Shown here: positions 1 to 7,227 of the stretch, piece by piece
How the letters are laid out: each line of letters begins with the position of its first letter
How positions within the stretch are numbered: position 1 is the first letter of the stretch
DNA from: Hyphomicrobiales bacterium
GTDB lineage: Bacteria > Pseudomonadota > Alphaproteobacteria > Rhizobiales > Xanthobacteraceae
Length of the DNA: 64,000 bases
Reading direction: 5' to 3'
Assembly (NCBI GenBank): GCA_017305715.1
Contig: JAFKKG010000020.1
Coordinates: 62,001 to 126,000 of the forward strand
Made by a program: the position numbers and the translations under genes
Notes under the pieces: generated by a model
The model's database searches: none
Seen by the model: only the letters and a program-made list of their open reading frames with translations
Told to the model about the DNA's origin: nothing

Positions 1-436
1 GACCGAAGCTTGCACCGCGCAGATGGACAGGCGCTATTTCTGCAATTAATGCATCCCGGGGCGCCCCGCGTATACCCTTTCCGATCCGATCGACGAACCG
101 CGCGGCGATCAACCAGTCCACGGTCTGAGCCAATGGAAAGATCGGTTTCGTGCACGCGGCAAGCCCGTAACCAAGAACGGCAAGCAGCTTGCGCTTGCCG
201 AGCCAGTCCGAAAGAGCGCCGGAAAAAATCTTCGTGATCGACGCGGTGGCTTCGGCAAGGCCCTCGATAAAACCAATGGTCGCCATCGAGGTGCCGAGCA
301 CGGTCACCATGTAAACAGGCAGCAGCGCGTGGATCATTTCCGACGAAATGTCCATCAGCATCGAGACGGCGCCCAGCGCCCAAATGCCTTTTGGTATCTG
401 TGCCAACGAGTAGCGCGGATGAATCGGTACTGTCAT
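1..436 (-). CDS. MFS transporter, N-terminal part (cut by window edge)
   Basis: Reading the - strand from an ATG at 436 gives about 145 codons open to the left edge, so only the N-terminal third is present. The start reads MTVPIHPRYSLAQIPKGIWA and continues with hydrophobic segments (around residues 18-40, 43-60 and 80-98). The loop after the second segment contains GALSDWLGKRK, matching the MFS loop 2-3 signature GxLaDrxGrk, and a later DRIGKGIRGAPRDA resembles the drug/sugar-type MFS motif. It is an inner-membrane transporter with unknown substrate. It lies outside the dense + strand run that begins near 0.9 kb, so it may be chromosomal DNA left of the island or an island gene; the sequence does not decide this. 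Confidence 0.8.
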   Translation of the reverse strand, partial: MTVPIHPRYSLAQIPKGIWALGAVSMLMDISSEMIHALLPVYMVTVLGTSMATIGFIEGLAEATASITKIFSGALSDWLGKRKLLAVLGYGLAACTKPIFPLAQTVDWLIAARFVDRIGKGIRGAPRDALIAEIAPVHLRGASFG

Positions 437-553
437 CGCGTTGCCGCTCCGGTGAGGCCGCGCGGACGCGACTGAAAACAAAAACCGCGCGCGACAGAAT
501 CCTATCTCGCGCTGCATCCTTGCTGTGATCGAACACGCAAGAGGAACCCACCT

Positions 554-841
554 TCAATCTCTCGGCGGACGCCTCTTCCTCACACCCTCGCCGGTCTGCC
601 CATCTGGAAAGATGAACTCGATGGAATAATGATCCTCCAGTGCTTTCCGGATGGCGTCGTGCACGGCGCGGCGACGGGCGTCGAGACGTCCTTCGGAAGC
701 GGCTTCGATCTTGATCAACGTCCGCGTGCTGACGTTCACAAGCTCTCCGAGTTGTGCCTGCGAAATATTCAGGAGGCCGCGCGCCGCCCTGATCATCGCC
801 GCGCTTATCGGGGGTTCTTCGCTGGATTTTGTTTTCGCCAA
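554..841 (-). CDS. XRE-family helix-turn-helix regulator
   Basis: A 95-residue protein. Residues about 12-50 (ISAAMIRAARGLLNISQAQL, then GELVNVSTRTLIKIEAA) fit an XRE/Cro-type helix-turn-helix: the helix, the Q-x-x-L-A/G turn and the S-x-x-T recognition helix are all visible. The C-terminal tail is basic (RKRRPP). It diverges from the + strand genes starting at 962. The 120-bp gap between them holds a perfect 9-bp inverted repeat (881-907), a natural place for this protein to repress both promoters. That link is inference from position only. It is the outermost gene of the accessory region on the left. Confidence 0.8.
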   Translation of the reverse strand: MAKTKSSEEPPISAAMIRAARGLLNISQAQLGELVNVSTRTLIKIEAASEGRLDARRRAVHDAIRKALEDHYSIEFIFPDGQTGEGVRKRRPPRD

Positions 842-880
842 TGGAAGTGCCTCGTTAACCGGGAATTAACCTTAACAAAT

Positions 881-907
881 TTTTCCTTCACATAATACGA
901 AGGAAAA
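881..907. promoter_or_regulatory. 9-bp perfect inverted repeat, candidate operator
   Basis: TTTTCCTTC (881-889), a 9-nt AT-rich spacer, then GAAGGAAAA (899-907). It lies between the divergent XRE regulator and the HNH gene. A weaker repeat, GTTAA/TTAAC (854-858/866-870), is adjacent. The 9-9-9 geometry is shared with the palindrome at 19114-19140, although the arm sequence differs. Confidence 0.5.
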
Positions 908-961
908 CTTGCTTCTCCGCTTCTGCTGCGGCATGATGATCCCAACGCAAAAGGAGCAGTC

Positions 962-1291
962 ATGTACTACCAAGAATATATCGGAAGCGCGGCTTGGCGG
1001 ACCAACCCGGTCCGCTTGCGCGAATTCGAAGCCGCGCGCTTCGAATGCCGCCTGTGTCCAGCCGCCGCATCCGACGGCACGCCGCTGGAGGCGCACCACC
1101 GCACCTACGAACGGTTCGGATGCGAGGCGGACGGCGACCTCACCGCACTTTGCAGGAACTGCCATCATCAGGTGACGTCGTTTCAGCGCGCAAGCCGTTA
1201 TGCGCTCATCGCCCCGCTGCGCGCCGATGTCCGGCGTCTGACGGTCAGCGTGCCGCTGTTCGACCCGACGCGCATGGAGCCGGTCCGATGA
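962..1291 (+). CDS. HNH-type zinc protein (putative endonuclease)
   Basis: A 109-residue protein with a good ribosome site (AAGGAG, 7 nt before the ATG). It shows a C-x2-C pair (FECRLC), then EAHHRTYERF, then CRNCHH. This is the zinc-ribbon plus His arrangement of small HNH endonucleases: HH supplies the catalytic His region and two CxxC pairs bind structural zinc. The length fits stand-alone HNH proteins of phages and islands. It is the first gene of the + strand run and its stop overlaps the next start (ATGA at 1288-1291), so the two are probably translated together. Substrate unknown; nuclease activity is inferred from motifs only. Confidence 0.7.
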   Translation: MYYQEYIGSAAWRTNPVRLREFEAARFECRLCPAAASDGTPLEAHHRTYERFGCEADGDLTALCRNCHHQVTSFQRASRYALIAPLRADVRRLTVSVPLFDPTRMEPVR

Positions 1292-1860
1292 CGGCGGAAA
1301 AGGTCCGGCTGCGCCTCACCGGCACGCGTCCGCTGCTGATGCACAGTTCGCGGTTGTCGGATCCGCTCGACCCGGTCACGAAGAGGCTCGCCAAGCTCAC
1401 GGGAAAGCGGCCGAAGACCGAAGCCGACCACATCGAGATCGGACGGATCGAGTGGCACGGCGGACTCTGGCTTCACAACGGATTGCCGTGCATCCCGGCC
1501 GAGGCCTTGCAATCGACGTTCAAGTCGGTCGCCAAGACCGAGCGGCGCGGCCAGCAGGCAAAGGCCGGGATCCTCGTCGAGGCGCCGGCGCTGCTCGAGT
1601 ACGGCGGTCCGGCAGACATGGATGAGTTGTGGCGCGACGAGCGCTTCAGTCTGCGGGTGCCGGCGAAGGTCGGCAAGGCGAGGACGATCAGGACGCGTGC
1701 TCGGTTTCCGGAGTGGAGCGTGGAATTCGAAGTTTGGTTCCTGCCCTCGCTCGTCAACCGGGCGGACGTGGTTACCACTTATTCGACTGCCGGATTTCTG
1801 TTCGGATTGGGAGATTGGCGGCCCAACTACGGAACGTTCCTGGTGGAGGAAATCAAATAG
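1288..1860 (+). CDS. Conserved hypothetical protein, phage/island type
   Basis: A 190-residue protein beginning MTAEKVRLRLTGTRPLLMHS, with the start chosen from the ATGA overlap with the HNH gene. Internal stretches such as DPLDPVTKRLAKLTGKR, GLPCIPAEALQS, RRGQQAKAGIL and a terminal GLGDWRPNYGTFLVEEI look like a well-conserved soluble beta-rich protein. I associate this pattern with hypothetical proteins of temperate phages and integrative elements, but cannot name a function. No membrane segment or nucleotide-binding motif is seen. The perfect hairpin at 1914-1939 follows directly. Confidence 0.65.
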   Translation: MTAEKVRLRLTGTRPLLMHSSRLSDPLDPVTKRLAKLTGKRPKTEADHIEIGRIEWHGGLWLHNGLPCIPAEALQSTFKSVAKTERRGQQAKAGILVEAPALLEYGGPADMDELWRDERFSLRVPAKVGKARTIRTRARFPEWSVEFEVWFLPSLVNRADVVTTYSTAGFLFGLGDWRPNYGTFLVEEIK

Positions 1861-1913
1861 CAGCTTGGGGGGCGTGGCCCGGCGAGGCATGGCGTCGTCC
1901 GGCGTGGCAACCA

Positions 1914-1939
1914 GGGAGAGCCCGTAACAGGGCTCTCCC
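1914..1939 (+). terminator. 10-bp perfect hairpin, terminator-like
   Basis: GGGAGAGCCC, a six-base loop GTAACA, then GGGCTCTCCC. It lies 54 bp after the stop of the preceding gene and 66 bp before the next start. There is no U-run after the stem, so it could be an attenuator, mRNA stabiliser or factor-dependent terminator rather than a classical terminator. Confidence 0.5.
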
Positions 1940-2005
1940 ATCCAAAGCAATCGAGAACGGCGAGGATCGTCAACGTGCCCTTCGGCGCGGACGGGAGAGG
2001 CTTGC

Positions 2006-2545
2006 GTGATGAGTATGGGAAACAAGTTGAAGAACCAGTCGAGCCACGGCCATCGTGGCCGCGAAGGCGGCATGGACGTCGCTGCGGACAGCGGTTGCAG
2101 CGAGTGGCCGGGCGCGCTCCTTCTCTGGCGAACGGTGCCGGCGCACGGCTTCGATTTCATGCGCCGCGCCGCCGTGACCGAATGCATGCGCCGCACCTCG
2201 TCCACCATCGACGTCTGGCGCAAGGCCGTCGGTGGCGACGCCGCGAGCGCGATGGGACTGGCGCTCCGCATGGAGATCCCGTCCGCGGTCACCGCCCGGA
2301 CCGACTTGGTGATGACCGTGCTGCTGCACAGCGCGTTGCGCGGCAGCGCCGGCGCCGCGCTGGTGCTGTCATATCTCCTGCGGCGGATGCCGATCGACGA
2401 TGTGCTCCGGCGCCGCCTCGCGACGTCCTGGCTGGCGCACAACGTGCGCCTCGCCCTGCCGGAGCTCGAGCGCGTAAGCGCGCGCCGGCGTGCCGGTCTC
2501 GGCGACGGCCGCACGATCCGCGACAGCCGGGAGGACCCGAAGTGA
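2006..2545 (+). CDS. Hypothetical protein
   Basis: A 179-residue protein with adjacent GTG (2006) and ATG (2009) starts behind GGGAGAGG. The middle and C-terminal parts are alpha-helical and Arg-rich (for example MTVLLHSALRGSAGAALVLS, then RRMPIDDVLRRRLATSW), but with charged residues interrupting, so no convincing membrane span. I do not recognise the family. Its stop overlaps the GTG start of the metallophosphoesterase by 4 bp (GTGA), which supports both genes being real and co-translated. Confidence 0.55.
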   Translation: MMSMGNKLKNQSSHGHRGREGGMDVAADSGCSEWPGALLLWRTVPAHGFDFMRRAAVTECMRRTSSTIDVWRKAVGGDAASAMGLALRMEIPSAVTARTDLVMTVLLHSALRGSAGAALVLSYLLRRMPIDDVLRRRLATSWLAHNVRLALPELERVSARRRAGLGDGRTIRDSREDPK

Positions 2546-3315
2546 AGATCCAGATTCTCTCCGACCTGCACGTGGAATTCTACGGCACCACCTCCATTCC
2601 GCCGCGCATCAAGGGCACCGATCTCGTCATCGTCGCCGGCGACACATGCCAAGGACTCGTCAAGGCGATCGAACTGCTGCGACGCGCGTTTCCCGACGTC
2701 GAGGTCGCGACCGTCGCCGGCAACCACGAATATTACGGCTACGAACTGCCTTCCGAACTCGAAGCGGGCCGCGTCCGCGCCAAAGAACTTGGCGTGCATT
2801 TGCTTGAGAACGACGTCGTCAAGATCGGACGCGCGCGCGTCGTCGGGTGCACGTTGTGGACCGACTACTGCCTCTTCGGCGCCGGCTTGCGCGAGGCTGC
2901 GATGCGCACCGCCGCCGACGGGCTGCTGGACCATAAGAGGATCAAGTGGCGCAAGGATCCGTGGGCGCGGTTTCGGCCGCAGGAAGCGGCCCTGCTGCAC
3001 GCGCGGTCCAGGCAGTTCTTGGAGACGGCACTTTCGCAGCATCATGACGGGCCGACGATCGCCGTCGCGCACCACGCCGTCACGCTCGATGCCGTGGCGC
3101 CGCAGTTTCAACGCTCGTTGTTGACCGCGGCCTACGCCTCCGAACTTCTGCCGCTGGTCGACCGCCATCAACCAGCGATTTTCGTGACGGGCCACACGCA
3201 TTTTTCGATGAACCTGCGCCGGGGCCGCACCAGGCTGGTCAGCAATCCCCGCGGCTACCCGGGCGAAAACCGCTCGTTCGACCCCGCCTTCACCATGGAG
3301 ATCTCCGATGCATGA
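2542..3315 (+). CDS. Calcineurin-like metallophosphoesterase
   Basis: A 257-residue protein starting GTG at 2542 inside the previous gene's stop. The metallophosphoesterase motifs are in order: SDLHVEF near residues 6-12 (D-x-H), AGDTCQG around 36 (GD), AGNHEYYG around 60 (GNHE), HHAVTLD around 177 and GHTHFS around 218 (GHxH). All dinuclear-metal ligands expected of the family are visible. These enzymes hydrolyse phosphodiesters or phosphomonoesters; the substrate here is unknown. It is cytoplasmic, with no signal peptide. The C-terminal end of this gene overlaps the first copy of a tandem repeat (3288-3476) that encodes a small repeated peptide. Confidence 0.8.
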   Translation: MKIQILSDLHVEFYGTTSIPPRIKGTDLVIVAGDTCQGLVKAIELLRRAFPDVEVATVAGNHEYYGYELPSELEAGRVRAKELGVHLLENDVVKIGRARVVGCTLWTDYCLFGAGLREAAMRTAADGLLDHKRIKWRKDPWARFRPQEAALLHARSRQFLETALSQHHDGPTIAVAHHAVTLDAVAPQFQRSLLTAAYASELLPLVDRHQPAIFVTGHTHFSMNLRRGRTRLVSNPRGYPGENRSFDPAFTMEISDA

Positions 3316-3367
3316 GCTGCTGCGCCTCTTCGCCATACTCTGCATGCCGCAGGTGCATCCGCCCTAG
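3308..3367 (+). CDS. Small ORF, 19-residue peptide (repeat copy 1)
   Basis: Encodes MHELLRLFAILCMPQVHPP. Its start lies 8 bp before the stop codon of the metallophosphoesterase, in another frame. The last half (FAI-x3-PQVHPP) is shared with the second copy at 3415-3474. No function known; it could be a leader peptide or a by-product of the repeat. Confidence 0.3.
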   Translation: MHELLRLFAILCMPQVHPP

Positions 3368-3414
3368 CGATGTCCGGCGCCGACGATGAAGCCGACTTCA
3401 CCATGGAGACCACG

Positions 3415-3474
3415 ATGCCCGAACCCCGAAGCCGTTTCGCCATAGTCCACACGCCGCAGGTGCATCCGCCCTAG
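3415..3474 (+). CDS. Small ORF, 19-residue peptide (repeat copy 2)
   Basis: Encodes MPEPRSRFAIVHTPQVHPP. Length, stop position and the FAI-x3-PQVHPP end match the first copy while the N-terminal half differs. It lies 37 bp before the FtsH-like gene. Conservation of reading frame and stop in both copies is the only support for translation. Confidence 0.3.
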   Translation: MPEPRSRFAIVHTPQVHPP

Positions 3475-3511
3475 CGGACGAGTTCGACAACCATCAATCA
3501 GGAAGACCACA

Positions 3512-5914
3512 GTGACCAGCAAGCGAGATACCAAGAGCAAATCGAAGAAGGCCGCCGGCCGCAGCCGTGCTGTGACGCCGGCGGAGATGCAGGCCGGCGG
3601 CGCGGCATCGTCCGCTGCCCTCGGTCCATTGGAGTCCGCCGTCTACCGCAGCGACTGGCGCGCGTCGCTGAAATATCGCGACCACGTCGCCGTCATGTCG
3701 GCCCGGCGCGAACACGAACTGATGGTCCGGCAGCTTCAGGAGCAGGCGATGGCGGCGGTCGCGAAGTCCTCCGCGGCCGGCAAGACGCACGCGCGCAGTT
3801 CGTTCGCCGCCCTGCGCCGGCGCGCGGCCCAGGACATCGAAGACGAGGATGTCGACACCGGCCGGTCGGCGAAGACGGCCCCCGAGGCGGTCACCGCCGG
3901 TCGCGTCGCGGCGCGGCTCCTGTTCGCAAGGCAGATCGATGCACAGCCGGGGCTCGCCGACGCAATCCGAAGCGGCTCCCCGGTGGTGGTCGTCGACGTT
4001 CCGCACGCCGAACTATTCAACAGACTGATCCGCAACTGGAAGGACGTAGTCCTGCCGCCGTCGACGCGTTTTCTGCAGGCGGCAGCCGGCGGTGCCGGCG
4101 GCGACCGCGAACAGTACGACGCGGTGTACGTCATCGCCAAGGAAGCCATCAAACCGCGGGAGCGCGACGGCATGCAGGACATGGCGCTCGCGGTGGTGTC
4201 GCTGGCGTTGCCGGTGTTCGCCTTCTCGCCGCTCGGAGCGACGCATCTCCCGGAAGCGTTCCTACGCGCCTCACGGCACCGGATCGAAATTCCGCGCCTC
4301 GACCCCGACACCATCGCGCGCACCGTCAGGATCGTGACCGGCCGGCCCTGCCGCGACCTGCTCGATGCGGCCACCGCAGCCATGCTGGGTCCGGACGAAC
4401 TCGTCATCGCGGTGCGTTTCGACCGTTCGCCGGCGGAATGCATGGCGGAGTTGCGCCGCCTTGCCGCGGACAAGACCGCCACGCCGAGCGCGAGCGACCT
4501 TACGCTGGACCAGCTGCACGGGATGGACGAGGCCGTCGCGTGGGCTCGCTCGACCATCGTCGATCTCGCGGCCTGGAAAAGGGGCGAGATCGGTTGGGAC
4601 GCTGTCGACTACGCCGCCGTTTTGAACGGGCCGCCGGGCACGGGCAAGACCACCTTCTGCCGTCTGTTTGCGGAGGCCGCAGGGATCCCGATGGTGAGCG
4701 CGACGCTCGCCCGATGGCAATCTTCAGGCGAGGCGCACTTAGGCCATTTGTTGCGCGCGATGAGACAGGATTTCGAAAAGGCGCGCTCGCAAATTCCCTG
4801 CGTGATGTTCATCGACGAGGTGGATTCCTTTCCCAATCGCGCGAAGCTGACACATTCCTACAAGGAGTATCAAATTGAAGTGGTGAACGCGATTCTTTCC
4901 GAGATTTACGCGCACCCCGGATTGATTTTTCTCGCTGCGTCGAACGACATCACGCGCTGCGACCCGGCACTGGTCCGCGCCGGCCGTCTGAACCGGATCA
5001 TCCAGGTCCCACTGCCGGACTTGGCCGACCTCGGGATGATGTTCAGGGTGAGGCTCGGACGGGACCTTGCCGGCGCGGACCTCGACGAAGTGTGCGAACT
5101 GGCCCTCGGCGGCGCCGGCGCCGATGTCGAGCGCATCGTCAAGGACGCGCGCCGATATGCCCGCCACCAGGGAAGGCCGCTCGTCGCCGCCGACCTCCGC
5201 AAGGCGGTGGTCGTCGAGGACGATCGTCCGGAAGAACTGAAGCGCCGTGCCGCCGTCCACGAAGCCGGGCATATCCTGATGGATGTACTTTTCTACGGTC
5301 CGGACAATGTGCACGCCAATATCACCGCAATGGGCGGCAACGGCGGCGCCGTCGTCAGGACCGACGGGCCGAGGCTCGTCGGCGATCACGAAGACTACTT
5401 TCTGCGGCTGCAGATGCTGCTGGCGGGGCGAACCGCGGAGGAAGTCGTGTTCGCGCGCGCCAGCCACGGCGCCGGCGGCTCGGCCGGATCGGACCTCGAA
5501 CGCGCAACCGGCGTCGCCGCTGCGATGGTCGCGTCTTTCGGCCTGGCCGGGCCGCGGCCCCTCCTCTACCTCGGCGCCCGCGACCAGCGAGAAGAATTGT
5601 TGGCCCACGCCGACGTGCGTCAGGCGGTCAACGAGGAGTTGACCAAGGCGGCAGCAGCCTGCCGGCGCCTGCTGGAAATCCACCGGCCGGCGCTGGAGGC
5701 GGTCGCCGACCGCCTAATGGCGGTGGGACGGATCGACGGCGCGGCGGTTGCCGACGCCATCCGGCGACACCCGGCGGTCATCGCCTCCGGGAGCGGCCCG
5801 GCCTCTACGCGCCAGGAACCGAATCTCACATCTAAAGCGCCGGCATTCGTCGAACTCCAACCCGCCGACGATGCGGCGTCGGGCGGTTCGTCACCGGTCG
5901 GGGGCGTCCGATGA
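3512..5914 (+). CDS. Soluble FtsH-like AAA+ ATPase with M41 zinc peptidase domain
   Basis: An 800-residue protein starting GTG at 3512 after CAGGAAGA. Residues 1-330 are unlike FtsH: no transmembrane segments, Lys/Arg/Ala-rich start. The AAA+ module has Walker A GPPGTGKT at 373-380, Walker B around CVMFIDEVDSFP, sensor LAASNDITR and an arginine-containing RAGRLNR. The C-terminal M41 peptidase has HEAGH at 583-587 and a third zinc ligand candidate Asp661 in GSDLERAT, as in FtsH (GASNDIERAT). It should therefore be an ATP-dependent zinc protease acting in the cytoplasm rather than at the membrane. It overlaps the exonuclease gene downstream by 4 bp (ATGA). Role in the island (regulator turnover or defence) is unknown. 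Confidence 0.85.
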   Translation: MTSKRDTKSKSKKAAGRSRAVTPAEMQAGGAASSAALGPLESAVYRSDWRASLKYRDHVAVMSARREHELMVRQLQEQAMAAVAKSSAAGKTHARSSFAALRRRAAQDIEDEDVDTGRSAKTAPEAVTAGRVAARLLFARQIDAQPGLADAIRSGSPVVVVDVPHAELFNRLIRNWKDVVLPPSTRFLQAAAGGAGGDREQYDAVYVIAKEAIKPRERDGMQDMALAVVSLALPVFAFSPLGATHLPEAFLRASRHRIEIPRLDPDTIARTVRIVTGRPCRDLLDAATAAMLGPDELVIAVRFDRSPAECMAELRRLAADKTATPSASDLTLDQLHGMDEAVAWARSTIVDLAAWKRGEIGWDAVDYAAVLNGPPGTGKTTFCRLFAEAAGIPMVSATLARWQSSGEAHLGHLLRAMRQDFEKARSQIPCVMFIDEVDSFPNRAKLTHSYKEYQIEVVNAILSEIYAHPGLIFLAASNDITRCDPALVRAGRLNRIIQVPLPDLADLGMMFRVRLGRDLAGADLDEVCELALGGAGADVERIVKDARRYARHQGRPLVAADLRKAVVVEDDRPEELKRRAAVHEAGHILMDVLFYGPDNVHANITAMGGNGGAVVRTDGPRLVGDHEDYFLRLQMLLAGRTAEEVVFARASHGAGGSAGSDLERATGVAAAMVASFGLAGPRPLLYLGARDQREELLAHADVRQAVNEELTKAAAACRRLLEIHRPALEAVADRLMAVGRIDGAAVADAIRRHPAVIASGSGPASTRQEPNLTSKAPAFVELQPADDAASGGSSPVGGVR

Positions 5915-6876
5915 TCTCAGCCAACCGCGCCGGGCCGATCCCGGAAAATGCACCGATGTTAGGCACTACCGAGATGCAGCATGTGGGGCGCGAATCCTTG
6001 GAACGCATGGCCGCGCGTCTGGAAGCGAGCGGGAGCTACCGAATCCTTCGGCGGCTGGAGCCGCGTGCGAACTACCACGTGCCCGACGGCACCCCGACGC
6101 AGCGGGGCGTTTTCGTCGACGTCGAGACCACCGGCCTGGATCCAGCCACGGACGAAATCGTGGAGCTCGCCATGGTGCCGTTCGACTTCAGCAGCGAGGG
6201 CAGGATCTTCGCGGTCCACGAATCCTTCAGCCGGTTTCGCGATCCGGGTCGGCCGATCCCCGCCGCCGTCACCGCGCTGACGGGGATCACTGACGCGATG
6301 GTCACCGGCGCATCGATTGACGTTGCCGAGATCGAGGCCTTTCTCGGACCGGCCGCGCTGGTGGTCGCCCACAATGCCGGCTTCGACCGCCGTTTCATGG
6401 AGAGGCTGTCCGGCGCGTTCGTGACGCTGCCGTGGGCGTGCTCATGGGCCGAAGTTCCGTGGGCGGACGAGGGCTTCGACAGCGCAAAACTGGGCCACCT
6501 GGCGGCGGCTCACGGTTTTTTCCACGATGGTCACCGCGCCGTGCACGATTGCCATGCCGGCATCGAGATCCTTTCCCGCACGTTGCCCCGTAGCGGCCGA
6601 ACCGCCCTGGACATCCTCCTCGAATCGGCCCGCCAGCCGCGCTGGCACATCCAAGCGGTGCGGGCGCCTTTCGAGCGCAAGGATTCCCTGAAGCGCCGCG
6701 GCTACCGCTGGTGCGACGGGAGCGACGGCCGGACGCGCGCCTGGAGCGTCGATGTTGCCGACCACGCCCTCGAATCCGAGCTGGCGTTCCTACGATCTGA
6801 GATCTACCGCCGCCACGACGTCGACATCGACCCGCGGCGCATCAGCGCCTTCGAGCGCTATTCCGGTCGCACCTGA
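5911..6876 (+). CDS. DnaQ-like 3'-5' exonuclease (DEDDh)
   Basis: A 321-residue protein whose ATG overlaps the stop of the AAA+ gene. Exo I is FVDVETTGLDP (Asp and Glu metal ligands), Exo II lies around HNAGFDRRFM and Exo III is HRAVHDCHAG (His then Asp), so the DEDDh set is complete. The spacing fits the epsilon-subunit superfamily. About 100 extra residues at the C-terminus, including KRRGYRWCDGSDG-RTRAWSVDV, resemble the small domain often attached to prophage and plasmid DnaQ-like proteins. Likely a single-strand or mismatch-trimming exonuclease. Its operon position next to a UvrD-like helicase and DNA polymerase IV suggests element DNA metabolism; this is inference. Confidence 0.85.
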   Translation: MISANRAGPIPENAPMLGTTEMQHVGRESLERMAARLEASGSYRILRRLEPRANYHVPDGTPTQRGVFVDVETTGLDPATDEIVELAMVPFDFSSEGRIFAVHESFSRFRDPGRPIPAAVTALTGITDAMVTGASIDVAEIEAFLGPAALVVAHNAGFDRRFMERLSGAFVTLPWACSWAEVPWADEGFDSAKLGHLAAAHGFFHDGHRAVHDCHAGIEILSRTLPRSGRTALDILLESARQPRWHIQAVRAPFERKDSLKRRGYRWCDGSDGRTRAWSVDVADHALESELAFLRSEIYRRHDVDIDPRRISAFERYSGRT

Positions 6877-6900
6877 CGGCCCCGAAGCTGGAGAATAGCG

Positions 6901-7227
6901 ATGCCGAGAATTGCAGCGAGCTCCCGGGTGACGACCCGGCCAGATCCCTCCCAGTGGCGGGACGACGAAATCATGACGCTCCGCGAAGCGGCCGCGCTGT
7001 TCTGGCCGGACGGTCCTTTTTCGGAGCGCACGCTGCGCACGGCCGTGCGCGACGGGCGGCTTCCGATCTCCCAGGTGGCGGGAAAATTCTTCGTCACCAA
7101 GGCCGCGCTGCGGGTTCTGTCGGTGTGCGTACCCCTCCGTCCGGTTCGCCCCGGCGCCGCCGCGCTCCACGGGGCCGGCGGCTTCGAGAAGGATCTGGCG
7201 GCAATCCGGCGCATGCGCGAAGGCTAG
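6901..7227 (+). CDS. Small excisionase/MerR-like helix-turn-helix protein
   Basis: A 108-residue protein, start preceded by GGAGAA. Residues about 24-65 (DEIMTLREAAALFWPDGPFS, then ERTLRTAVRDGRLP, then GKFFVTKAALR) follow the helix-turn-helix 17/excisionase pattern: 'tlrEAA..l....s..tLr.a...GrLp....g..f.tk..l'. This suggests a DNA-binding recombination directionality factor or regulator. It ends the first + strand cluster; about 0.9 kb without a clear gene follows. Excisionase function would fit an integrative element but the integrase lies 35 kb away. Confidence 0.65.
   Translation: MPRIAASSRVTTRPDPSQWRDDEIMTLREAAALFWPDGPFSERTLRTAVRDGRLPISQVAGKFFVTKAALRVLSVCVPLRPVRPGAAALHGAGGFEKDLAAIRRMREG

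Larger units (their letters stand above)
3288..3476 (+). repeat. Two-copy imperfect tandem repeat, period about 108 bp
   Basis: Copy 1 is about 3288-3369 and copy 2 about 3396-3476. Both start with CTTCACCATGGAGA and both end with GCCGCAGGTGCATCCGCC followed by CTAGCG; the middle has diverged. Each copy carries a 19-codon reading frame ending PQVHPP-stop, so the conserved 3' block preserves a peptide end. Confidence 0.75.

Noticed and set aside
10-237. 75-codon + strand frame at the left edge
   Set aside because: The - strand frame across the same bases is a convincing MFS transporter.
437-553. Left attachment site (copy of the tRNA-Ser 3' end)
   Set aside because: No match to the tRNA 3' sequence (GGATTCGAACCC... 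on the + strand side) is present there.
1198-3345. 715-codon open frame on the - strand
   Set aside because: It is the antisense shadow of the HNH-adjacent genes and the metallophosphoesterase; composition is Arg/Pro-rich and the + strand genes have clear motifs.
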